From JAUVZF01 sp035529015 (lineage in GTDB: Bacteria > Planctomycetota > Phycisphaerae > FEN-1346), in contig DATKXP010000037.1 of NCBI GenBank assembly GCA_035529015.1, positions 1 through 11,302 of the forward strand: a stretch of 11,302 nt of DNA, given 5' to 3'. Positions 1-6,213 of the stretch are shown one piece after another (positions within the stretch are counted from its first letter, which is position 1; every line of letters starts with the position of its first letter). A program made the position numbers and the translations under genes. Under the pieces are notes generated by a model that worked only from the letters and a program-made list of their open reading frames with translations, made no database searches and had not been told where the DNA came from.

Positions 1-108
1 TCCCCGCCCGCCGATGAACTTCCTGGCCACCTCCGGATCGATCGCCTCGGTGGAAACCGTGCCGGCGGTCAGGTCGATCCGAAGGAGTTTACCGCAGTAT
101 CCGCTCAT
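1..108 (-). CDS. Aldehyde:ferredoxin oxidoreductase family protein (N-terminal 36 codons, cut by window edge)
   Basis: The minus strand from the ATG at 108 reads without a stop to the window edge. The peptide begins MSGYCGKLLRIDLT and ends ARKFIGGRG. This matches the characteristic start of the tungsten/molybdopterin aldehyde ferredoxin oxidoreductase (AOR) family: a G-Y-x-G-K-x-L-R-x-D-L-T block, then a short variable stretch, then a [K/R]-F-x-G-G-R-G block. Known family members use a tungsten bis-pterin cofactor and a 4Fe-4S cluster to oxidise aldehydes to carboxylates in the cytoplasm with ferredoxin as acceptor; the cluster cysteines lie much further on and are not visible here. A GGAGG ribosome site lies 7 bases before the ATG (minus strand, 120-116), which fixes the start. 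It diverges from the PAC2 gene. Substrate cannot be judged. With only 36 residues a related AOR-type paralogue (e.g. benzoyl-CoA reductase-like or GOR-like) cannot be excluded. Confidence 0.8.
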   Translation of the reverse strand, partial: MSGYCGKLLRIDLTAGTVSTEAIDPEVARKFIGGRG

Positions 109-167
109 GAATTCGCCTCCCGAGAGGGTCGAACGCGCGCCCCGGCACGCCCGCACTGGTGCAATTC

Positions 168-196
168 ATCGTCGGCGTGGCCGGCGACCGTGTCAA
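168..196 (-). promoter_or_regulatory. Candidate promoter of the AOR-type gene
   Basis: On the minus strand a perfect -35 box TTGACA (196-191) is followed after 17 bases by GACGAT (173-168), a weak -10 box with 3 of 6 consensus positions. Transcription would start near 161, leaving about 50 bases of leader before the ATG at 108. The -35 and spacing are convincing; the -10 is not. Confidence 0.4.
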
Positions 197-200
197 GCGA

Positions 201-226
201 ATTGCCGGGTCGGGCAATCTTGCCCG
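201..226. promoter_or_regulatory. Palindromic site with repeated TTGCC/GGCAA half-sites
   Basis: CGGGCAA (211-217) and TTGCCCG (220-226) form a perfect 7+7 inverted repeat with a 2-base centre. ATTGCC (201-206) and GGCAAT (213-218) form a second, overlapping inverted repeat. A further GGCAA lies at 245-249. The cluster sits directly upstream of the minus-strand -35 box and between two divergent genes, the usual place for an operator. It could equally be an RNA hairpin or chance in GC-rich DNA. No regulator is encoded in the window. Confidence 0.3.
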
Positions 227-333
227 CCGCGCAAACGCGCTACAGGCAAGCGTTGACTGCTCTAACCACGGCGCCCCAAAAAAACCTTCCAGACACAGCC
301 CCCCAAAGCGTACACTTTCCGGAGGACAGCAAC

Positions 334-349
334 GAGGGAAACACGAGTG
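334..349 (+). promoter_or_regulatory. Ribosome binding site deciding a GTG start
   Basis: GAGGG at 334-338 lies 8 bases before the GTG at 347. The PAC2-type homology begins within a few residues of this codon, so the GTG is taken as the start. A stronger-looking GGAGG at 321-325 is 21 bases away, too far for this start, and no other start codon in this frame follows it. Confidence 0.6.
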
Positions 350-1216
350 GTTGCCGACCGGCTCACCATCCGTGCCCGGCCTCATCTGGACGGCCCGCGC
401 CTGCTCCTCGGCCTCTCCGGCTGGATGGACGGCGGCGACGTGGCAACGGGCACCGTGCAGCATCTGATCGACGCGGTCGGCGCCGAGCCGATCGCCCGGA
501 TCGAGCCCGAGGGCTTCTACATCTACAACTTCCCCGGGTCGATGGAGATCTCGGCGCTGTTCCGCCCGTACACCGTCATCGCCGACGGCCTTGTGGCCAC
601 GTGCGAGTTCCCCGAAAACATCTTCCACGCCGACGAGGCGACCGGCCTCGTGCTGTTCTGCGGCAAGGAACCCCATCTGAACTGGGAGGACTTTGCCGAC
701 TGCGTCTTCACGCTGGCGTCGGAACTGGCCGTCGAGATGCTCTACTTCCTCGGCAGTTACGCCGGCGTGGTGCCCCACACGCGCGACCCGCGGCTGTACA
801 GTTCCGTCTCGGAGGCGGGGCTGAAGGCGATCCTGGAACCGCACGGCCTGCGGTTTTCGGACTACCAGGGACCGGCCGGCATCTCGGCGTACCTGACGCA
901 ACTCGCCGGCGAGAAGGGCATCCCCATGGCCACCATCGTGGCCGAGATCCCCGCCTACATCCAGGGACCCAACCCGCGGTGCATCGAGGCACTCACGCGG
1001 CGGACGGCGGCCATCCTCGGCCTCAGCATCGACCTGGACAGCCTGCGGTCCACGACCGACGGCTTCGAGGACAAGGTCAGCGAGGCGATCCGGCAGCGAC
1101 CGGAACTCGAGGACATGATCCATAGGATGGAGTCGGCTTACGACAGCGAACTGTTCGACACCCAGATGGTCGACCTCAAGCAGTGGCTCCAGCAGCAGGG
1201 CATTCGACTGGACTGA
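347..1216 (+). CDS. PAC2 family protein
   Basis: A 289-residue cytoplasmic protein without signal peptide or membrane segment. It shows the hallmarks of the bacterial PAC2 family (proteasome assembly chaperone 2-like, formerly DUF75). These are an N-terminal GLSGWMDGGDVATGT block (about residues 22-36), an LGSYAGVVPHTRDPR block (about 140-154), a GPAGISAYL block near 185-193, and the VAEIPAYIQGPNPR segment near 201-214 followed by a helical C-terminus. Length is typical of the family. In archaea and eukaryotes relatives help assemble proteasomes; the bacterial proteins have no established role. Translation begins at GTG 347 after GAGGG. It is 81 bases upstream of the DUF1080 gene and could be co-transcribed with it, though a hairpin lies between them. 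Family assignment is strong, function unknown. Confidence 0.85.
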   Translation: MVADRLTIRARPHLDGPRLLLGLSGWMDGGDVATGTVQHLIDAVGAEPIARIEPEGFYIYNFPGSMEISALFRPYTVIADGLVATCEFPENIFHADEATGLVLFCGKEPHLNWEDFADCVFTLASELAVEMLYFLGSYAGVVPHTRDPRLYSSVSEAGLKAILEPHGLRFSDYQGPAGISAYLTQLAGEKGIPMATIVAEIPAYIQGPNPRCIEALTRRTAAILGLSIDLDSLRSTTDGFEDKVSEAIRQRPELEDMIHRMESAYDSELFDTQMVDLKQWLQQQGIRLD

Positions 1217-1237
1217 CGCACCGGGGCAGGATGTCGC

Positions 1238-1260
1238 CGGTCCCGACTCGTCGGGATCCG
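1238..1260 (+). terminator. Hairpin after the PAC2 gene, no T-run
   Basis: TCCCGA and TCGGGA (1241-1246 and 1251-1256) pair perfectly around a CTCG loop. Three further base pairs (CGG 1238-1240 with CCG 1258-1260) extend it past a one-base bulge. There is no T-tract, so it could attenuate or protect the RNA rather than terminate. It lies in the 81-base gap before the DUF1080 gene. Confidence 0.3.
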
Positions 1261-1297
1261 CCGGCGCCGTCCTGCGAAACCTGAGGAGCAGAATCCG

Positions 1298-2041
1298 ATG
1301 AGAACGACTGCAACCGCCGTGCTCGTGACGCTGTGCCTGCTGACGGCCGCCTTTGCCGCGCCGCCGCCCGGAGCGGGGTGGAAATCGATCTTCAACGGCA
1401 AGGACATGACCGGCTGGAAGGTGCCTGAAGGCGACAACGGCCATTGGAAGGTCGTCGATGGCGTCATCGACTACGACGCCGCCTCCGAGGCCAAGGGCGA
1501 CAAGGACCTTACCAGCGAGGCATCCTTCGGCGACTTCGTCCTCTCCATCGACTGGCGCTTCAAGCAGACGAGCGGCCTGTACGCCATGCCGACCATCCTG
1601 CCCGACGGGTCGCTCAAGAAAGACGCCAACGGCAAGGTCATCACGACGCCCACGCCGAACGCCGACTCCGGCATCTTCCTGCGCGGCGTCGGCAAGGCGC
1701 AGATCAACATCTGGTGCTGGCCGTGCGGGTCGGGCGAGATGTGGGGCTACCGCAACGATCAGAAGCAGCCGCCCGAGGTCCGGGCCGCCTGCGTCCCCAA
1801 GACATGCGCCGACAAGCCCGTCGGCGAGTGGAACACCTTCGTCATCACCGCCAAGGGCGAGACCGTCACGGTGGAACTGAACGGCAAGACCGTCATCGAC
1901 AAGGCCCGCCTGCCCGACCTGCCGGCCTCCGGGCCCATCGTCCTCCAACATCACGGCGGCCTGAACCGCAAGACCGGCAAGCACAGCCCGGCCTCCAGCC
2001 TCATCCAGTTCCGCAACATTTACGTCAAGGAACTGAAGTAG
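1298..2041 (+). CDS. Secreted DUF1080 protein (3-keto-disaccharide hydrolase family)
   Basis: A 247-residue exported protein. Residues 1-20 form a classical signal peptide (MRTT, then a hydrophobic stretch ending AFA, cleavage probably before APPPG). The mature part is a single DUF1080 domain (PF06439, LamG-like beta-sandwich). It shows the opening WKSIFNGKDMTGW, then HWKVVDGVI, the central NADSGIFLRG with QINIW shortly after, the VGEWNTF segment with the WNTFVI-type strand, and the closing IQFRNIYVKEL. Family members are named 3-keto-disaccharide hydrolases because some cleave glycosides oxidised at C3; many paralogues exist per planctomycete genome and most are untested. An AGGAG site at 1284-1288, 9 bases before the ATG, supports the start. 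The propeller gene begins 57 bases downstream, suggesting co-transcription. The CWPCGSGEMWGYR insert after QINIW carries two cysteines that could form a disulphide. Family call is firm, substrate unknown. Confidence 0.9.
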   Translation: MRTTATAVLVTLCLLTAAFAAPPPGAGWKSIFNGKDMTGWKVPEGDNGHWKVVDGVIDYDAASEAKGDKDLTSEASFGDFVLSIDWRFKQTSGLYAMPTILPDGSLKKDANGKVITTPTPNADSGIFLRGVGKAQINIWCWPCGSGEMWGYRNDQKQPPEVRAACVPKTCADKPVGEWNTFVITAKGETVTVELNGKTVIDKARLPDLPASGPIVLQHHGGLNRKTGKHSPASSLIQFRNIYVKELK

Positions 2042-2098
2042 GCCGGCGGACACGACCCGGTTACCCCGCGCGGCACGCACAACACGGAGGATCCCGCG

Positions 2099-5000
2099 AT
2101 GCGCCAACCTGCGACGATCACGCTGCTTGCTGCCGCCCTTGCCGCGCTCGCGATCCCCGTACGGGCCGCTGACCCGAACGCCGTCGCCGACGAGGTCCTG
2201 GCCGAGGCCGGCGTCGCCGGCGGCCTGTGTGTCCACGTCGGCTGCGGCGACGGGACCCTGACGACCGCCCTGTCGGGCGGCGGCCGGTTCCTCGTCCACG
2301 GCCTGGGCGCCGACGCCGACGCCGTCGCCACGGCCCAGCAGCACATACGCTCGCGCGGCATCTACGGCCAGGTCTGGGCCGAGCACCGCGCCGACCCCGA
2401 ACTCCCTTACGCCGAGAACCTCGTGAACCTGCTCGTCGTCTGCGGCGCGGCCGCCGCGACGGTCCCACCCGCCGAGATCGCCCGCGTCCTCGTTCCGAAC
2501 GGCGTCGCGATGCTCGACGCCGGGAAGCCCGCGGACGCCGATGCCCTCCTGCGGCGCGTTGCCGACGCCGGTCTGCCCGGCGCCGAGGTCGTCCGGCGCG
2601 CCGGCACGTGGGTCCGCTGGCGCAAACCCCGGCCCGCGGGCATGGGCGAGTGGGGCCATCCGCGACACGGCCCGAGCGGCAACGCCGTCTCGACCGAGAG
2701 CCTCGCCGGGCCGCCGCGGCGCGTCCGCTGGGTCGCCGGCCCGATGCACGAAGCCAGCAACCTGGTCACTGCCGGCGGACGCCTCTTCCACGCCGGCATC
2801 CTCGCCCGCGACGCCTTCAACGGGCTCCGCCTCTGGCACCGGGCCATCGAACCGACACCCCTGCGTCTCGGCTACCCCGCCCGCGCGGTCGAGGGCAGCG
2901 TGCGGCCGGTGGCCGACCGAGACAGGCTCTACGTCTTCACGGACGGCAAACTTCAGGCCCTCGATGCCGCCACCGGCAAGACCGTCACCGTCTACGATGC
3001 CGCCGCCGCGCCGTTGCACGTTCTGTGCGAGCGCGGCGTGCTCATCGCCGTCGGCAACGACGCGGTCCGGGCGCTCGACGCCGCCGGCGGGCAACTCCGC
3101 TGGACGCACAAGGCAACCGAGCCCACGTCCGTCGTCGCGGACGACGGCGGCGTCTTCCTTCTCGAAGGGAACCCGCGGCGCGGCCAGAATCGCGCCGTCG
3201 TGCGGCTCGACCTCGCCTCCGGCAAGCAACAGTGGCGCTGGGCCGAATACGACTGGGCCCCGCGCGTCCGGCGACTGTCCTGCGCTAACGGCCTCCTGGT
3301 CTGCGAGGTCTCGACTTACAACAACGACCGGCCCGGCAACGCCATCCACGTTCTCTCGGCCGCCACCGGCAAGGCGCTCTGGAACCGCCCCTACGAGCCC
3401 GGCATGAGCCACTACATGCAGGCACGGGCCGTGCTGACCGCCGGCCTCGTCTGGGTCCTCAACAAGAACACCTGGGAGGGCCTCGACCCGAAGACCGGCT
3501 CCACCCTCAAGCAGTGGAGCGCCGGGTCGGGCCACTGTTTTCCGCCCGTCGCAACCCCCCGCTACCTCATCGCCGGCGAGATGAACCTGACGGACATCGA
3601 CACCGGCCGCATGGACGCCAACCGCATCACGAAAGGCGCCTGCGGACGCGACGCCGGCTTCATCCCGGCCAACGGCCTCATCTACTGCGCCCCGAAACAC
3701 TGCGCCTGCTGGCCCATGCTGAACGGGTACGCGGCCCTCGCCCCCGCCGCCCACGGCGAGACCCCGGCCGCAGACGCCCAGGCCCTCGCCGAAGCCGGGC
3801 CCGCCGCCGGCTGCGCCCGGCCCGAGGCGCCGCCCAACGACGACGAGTGGCCGTGCTACCGGGCCGAGGCCTGGCGAAGCGGCAGCACCGCCGCGCCTGT
3901 CCCCGCCGACCTCGACGTCCTCTGGACCGCCTCGCTGGGCGCCCGGCCCGACGTCCGCCTGCTGGCCGACTGGAAAGACAACCCGTACGTGCGCGGCCCC
4001 GTCACGCCGCCCGTGATCGCCGACGGCCTCGTGGTCGTGGCCCAAGGCGACGGGCACCGGATCGTGGCGCTCGACGCGCGGACCGGCGCGCCGCGCTGGC
4101 ACGTCACCGCCAATGGCCGCATCGACACACCGCCCACGCTCCACCGTGGCCTGTGCCTGTTCGGGACACGGACCGGGTGGGTCTACGCCCTTCGTGCCTC
4201 CGACGGCCGTTTGGCGTGGCGGCTGCGGGTGGCGCCGCACGACCGGCGGATCGTCTCGTTCGGCCAACTGGAATCGCCGTGGCCCGTGCCGGGCAGCGTT
4301 CTGGTGTCCGGCGGCACCGCGTACGTCGCGGCAGGCCGACACCCGCTGGCCGACGGCGGCGTCCGCGTCGTGGCCCTGGACCCGGCCACGGGCAAGACCC
4401 GCTGGACCGGCCGCATCACCGACCTGCCCATGAAGCAATACTACGGCGGCGCGGGGCTCGAGTTCGACGCGTTCGACCTGCTGGTCGCCGAGGCCGCCAA
4501 GCCGACTGCCGACGCCGGGCCTGCCCCCGCACCGGGCGACCGTCCCGACTTCATCACGATGTCGCGTTGGCGGATCGACCCCGCGACCGGCCGCGCGCAG
4601 GTCGCCTGGAAGAGCGGATTCGGGTACTACCGCGCGTCGGGCGGTGGGGTGATGGCACCGCGCGGACTGTGGACGTACGGGCCGCGCATGGACTACATCC
4701 CCTCGGGACCGCAACCCGGCAAGCCCGACTACGTACGCACGCGGCCGCGGCCACTGATGGTCTTCCGGGGGACGACGCTGCTGGCATCGAGTGACGACCG
4801 GCGGACGCTTTTCCGCAAGGACTTTTCCCCCGGCGAGGCGGCCGCCTTCAACGACGAGTGGTTTAACCAGCGGAACGTTCCGCGCGGCAACAAGCCGGGA
4901 GACAAGGACCGAAGCGCGAGGCTGGCCCACGGCGCGCGGTGGACGCTGGACGTCTTCGGCGGCAAACAAGGCGGCATCGCGGCACTCGTACTGGCAGGCA

Positions 5001-5176
5001 AGACGGCGTTCGCAGCCGGCCGAAACGGCGGCCTGTGCGCCGTGGATGCCGACGGCGGCCAGCAACTCGCCTCCCGCGACCTGCCATCGCCCGTCTGGGA
5101 CGGCATGGCGGCCGCCTACGGAGCGCTCTACGTCTCGACGGCCGACGGCCGCGTCATCTGCCTCGGCAGGAAGTAG
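2099..5176 (+). CDS. Exported methyltransferase-like / PQQ-type beta-propeller fusion protein
   Basis: A 1025-residue protein. Residues 1-23 are a signal peptide (cleavage near VRA-AD). Residues about 30-170 resemble a class I SAM-dependent methyltransferase: VHVGCGDGT (45-53) is motif I, and LPYAENLVNLLVVCG resembles the motif IV strand but lacks the usual acidic residues. Residues about 195-500 and 584-1025 carry PQQ/BamB-type propeller blades, recognised by repeats such as ALDAATGKT, RLDLASGKQQW, VLSAATGKALW, ALDARTGAPRW and ALDPATGKTRW. Between the halves lies a cysteine-rich segment (C515, C530, C535, C537). GGAGG at 2086-2090, 8 bases before the ATG, fixes the start. It lies 57 bases after the DUF1080 gene. 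No CxxCH haem motif is present. PQQ binding is not shown; many such propellers are structural. Architecture is clear, but function is unknown: methyl transfer outside the cytoplasm would lack SAM, so the first domain may be a binding relic. Confidence 0.85.
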   Translation: MRQPATITLLAAALAALAIPVRAADPNAVADEVLAEAGVAGGLCVHVGCGDGTLTTALSGGGRFLVHGLGADADAVATAQQHIRSRGIYGQVWAEHRADPELPYAENLVNLLVVCGAAAATVPPAEIARVLVPNGVAMLDAGKPADADALLRRVADAGLPGAEVVRRAGTWVRWRKPRPAGMGEWGHPRHGPSGNAVSTESLAGPPRRVRWVAGPMHEASNLVTAGGRLFHAGILARDAFNGLRLWHRAIEPTPLRLGYPARAVEGSVRPVADRDRLYVFTDGKLQALDAATGKTVTVYDAAAAPLHVLCERGVLIAVGNDAVRALDAAGGQLRWTHKATEPTSVVADDGGVFLLEGNPRRGQNRAVVRLDLASGKQQWRWAEYDWAPRVRRLSCANGLLVCEVSTYNNDRPGNAIHVLSAATGKALWNRPYEPGMSHYMQARAVLTAGLVWVLNKNTWEGLDPKTGSTLKQWSAGSGHCFPPVATPRYLIAGEMNLTDIDTGRMDANRITKGACGRDAGFIPANGLIYCAPKHCACWPMLNGYAALAPAAHGETPAADAQALAEAGPAAGCARPEAPPNDDEWPCYRAEAWRSGSTAAPVPADLDVLWTASLGARPDVRLLADWKDNPYVRGPVTPPVIADGLVVVAQGDGHRIVALDARTGAPRWHVTANGRIDTPPTLHRGLCLFGTRTGWVYALRASDGRLAWRLRVAPHDRRIVSFGQLESPWPVPGSVLVSGGTAYVAAGRHPLADGGVRVVALDPATGKTRWTGRITDLPMKQYYGGAGLEFDAFDLLVAEAAKPTADAGPAPAPGDRPDFITMSRWRIDPATGRAQVAWKSGFGYYRASGGGVMAPRGLWTYGPRMDYIPSGPQPGKPDYVRTRPRPLMVFRGTTLLASSDDRRTLFRKDFSPGEAAAFNDEWFNQRNVPRGNKPGDKDRSARLAHGARWTLDVFGGKQGGIAALVLAGKTAFAAGRNGGLCAVDADGGQQLASRDLPSPVWDGMAAAYGALYVSTADGRVICLGRK

Positions 5177-5189
5177 GCCGGGCGCCGGC
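5177..5189 (+). terminator. Small GC hairpin directly after the propeller gene
   Basis: GCCGG and CCGGC pair perfectly around a 3-base loop immediately after the stop codon. No T-run follows. It lies in the 131-base gap between two convergent genes, where a terminator is expected, but the stem is only 5 bp. Confidence 0.25.
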
Positions 5190-5288
5190 GACCAGTCGAG
5201 CGGGTGCCGCCCAAGAGGGGACCGGATGCTGTCCCGGCGCTGCGTCCGTGTCTTCGCGACCCCCTTGCGGAGGTCCTTCTCCGGCACC

Positions 5289-5343
5289 GCCCCCAGGACC
5301 TCAGCGATTACCCCGCGTGGATTGCCCCAAGGACCTCAACGAT
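5289..5343. repeat. Imperfect 20-bp direct repeat at the 3' end of the HAD gene
   Basis: 5289-5308 and 5324-5343 match at 18 of 20 bases, 35 bases apart. On the minus strand the first-read copy encodes IVEVLGA, the last part of the HAD protein. The second copy begins inside the stop codon and would encode IAEVLGA in another frame. This looks like a short duplication or frameshift remnant at the gene end. Confidence 0.6.
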
Positions 5344-5958
5344 CCGGTCAATCGGCTCCGCTTCCACCACGTAGTCGGCGGCGGCGCGGACGCGAGGGTC
5401 GCGCGGGCACACGGCTACGCCGATGCCGGCGGCTTCGAGCATCGGGAGGTCCGCCGGCCCGTCGCCGAAAGCCACGGCGTCGCGGGCCTCGACAGCCCTG
5501 CGAACGAGTACGTCGCGCAAGACCTCGGCTTTGTTGTGTTCCGTGACGCGGACCGTGACTTCGCCGCGGCACGTGTCGCCGTCAAACAGGAGTTCGTTGC
5601 AGACGACCTCGTCGAGGCCGAGTTCGTCGGCCGTCGCCGCCGCAAAGATCGAGAGGCCCGTGCTGATGGCGACGCACGGGATACGGCGGTCGCGGAACCA
5701 TCGCACGAGTCCGGCCGCGCCGTCGCGGAGCGGATTCGACGCAAGCGCCCCCGCGATCTCGCTGCGCGATCGGCCGCGCCACAGCGCCGCGTCCAGGTCG
5801 GCCCACTCCTCGTACGTGATCTCGCCGCGCTCGAACATCGGGGCGAACGCGCGGGCCGACTCCGCCAGACCCAGGTGCTCGTGCAGATGCCACCACGGAC
5901 TGCGCTCGCGCCGCAGCGTCCCGTCGATGTCGAACACGGCCAGCCGGATGGCACTCAC
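5308..5958 (-). CDS. HAD-superfamily phosphatase, phosphoserine-phosphatase-like
   Basis: A 216-residue cytoplasmic protein with all four HAD motifs. Motif I is VFDIDGTL (nucleophile D10, acid/base D12). Motif II is AIST (S99 or T100). Motif III is the lysine in EHNKAEVL (K143). Motif IV is GDGPADLPML (D166, D170). The stretch between motifs I and II (about 16-90) is a C1-type helical cap, as in the subfamily that includes phosphoserine phosphatase. Such enzymes remove phosphate from small metabolites using Mg2+. The substrate cannot be read from the sequence. The GTG at 5958 was chosen because GGAG (minus strand 5971-5968) lies 9 bases before it and the HAD domain begins at residue 6. The frame stays open upstream to 6111 but that part runs through two hairpins and is not protein-like. 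The gene is convergent with the propeller gene and divergent from the oxidoreductase gene. Confidence 0.85.
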   Translation of the reverse strand: MSAIRLAVFDIDGTLRRERSPWWHLHEHLGLAESARAFAPMFERGEITYEEWADLDAALWRGRSRSEIAGALASNPLRDGAAGLVRWFRDRRIPCVAISTGLSIFAAATADELGLDEVVCNELLFDGDTCRGEVTVRVTEHNKAEVLRDVLVRRAVEARDAVAFGDGPADLPMLEAAGIGVAVCPRDPRVRAAADYVVEAEPIDRIVEVLGAIHAG

Positions 5959-5971
5959 GTTATGCGGCTCC
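5958..5971 (-). promoter_or_regulatory. Ribosome binding site deciding the GTG start of the HAD gene
   Basis: On the minus strand GGAG (5971-5968) is followed by a 9-base spacer and GTG (5958-5956). No ATG occurs between this site and the DIDGT motif, so this GTG is the best start. Confidence 0.55.
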
Positions 5972-6014
5972 GTCAAACACGCACGTGGCCGGACGCACAC
6001 CTCCTCGAGTCGGT

Positions 6015-6042
6015 GCGCGGCGGGTCTCCGTACCCGCCGCGC
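6015..6042. repeat. Perfect 11-bp inverted repeat (hairpin 1 of a pair)
   Basis: GCGCGGCGGGT (6015-6025) and ACCCGCCGCGC (6032-6042) are exact reverse complements around a 6-base loop. The neighbouring genes point away from each other, so no transcript is expected to end here. A REP-like dispersed palindrome or a protein/RNA regulatory structure is more likely than a terminator. Confidence 0.7.
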
Positions 6043-6055
6043 TCCATGCGACATA

Positions 6056-6078
6056 CACGGCTGGACAAGCCAGCCGTG
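6056..6078. repeat. Perfect 9-bp inverted repeat (hairpin 2 of a pair)
   Basis: CACGGCTGG (6056-6064) and CCAGCCGTG (6070-6078) are exact reverse complements around ACAAG. It starts 13 bases after hairpin 1. The two together span 64 bases of the divergent intergenic region and resemble a composite REP-type element; copies elsewhere cannot be checked here and none was seen in this window. Confidence 0.7.
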
Positions 6079-6200
6079 CCACACGCTAACCTGGCAGCCG
6101 CGCTCTTGCAAGAAACCCTTGCGGCCGTTTTGCCGGACCGATAACGTGGTGGGTCGGGTTTATTCCCGGGGACCGGCAGCACACCCACGACCCGTGCGTT

Positions 6201-6213
6201 GGAGCCGACGATG
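6201..6213 (+). promoter_or_regulatory. Ribosome binding site deciding the oxidoreductase start
   Basis: GGAG at 6201-6204 lies 6 bases before the ATG at 6211. The in-frame TTG at 6199 overlaps this site and would only add four residues before the Tat motif, so the ATG is preferred. Confidence 0.7.

Noticed and set aside
253..316. A TTGACT and a TACACT as promoter boxes for the PAC2 gene
   Set aside because: They are 52 bases apart, and neither has a convincing partner at 16-18 bases, so no PAC2 promoter is called.
3514..4794. A 426-codon plus-strand frame inside the propeller gene
   Set aside because: It is an out-of-frame reading of the propeller sequence, extremely Arg/Pro-rich and without family features.
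89..5287. A 1732-codon open frame on the minus strand
   Set aside because: It runs antisense through the PAC2, DUF1080 and propeller genes, shows low-complexity Arg/Gly/Val/Ala-rich sequence with no recognisable domain, and is explained by the strong third-position GC bias of the plus-strand genes.
5959..6111. Upstream extension of the HAD phosphatase by 51 codons
   Set aside because: The extension reads through two hairpins, is Cys/Arg-rich and not like any HAD N-terminus; a ribosome site precedes the GTG at 5958.
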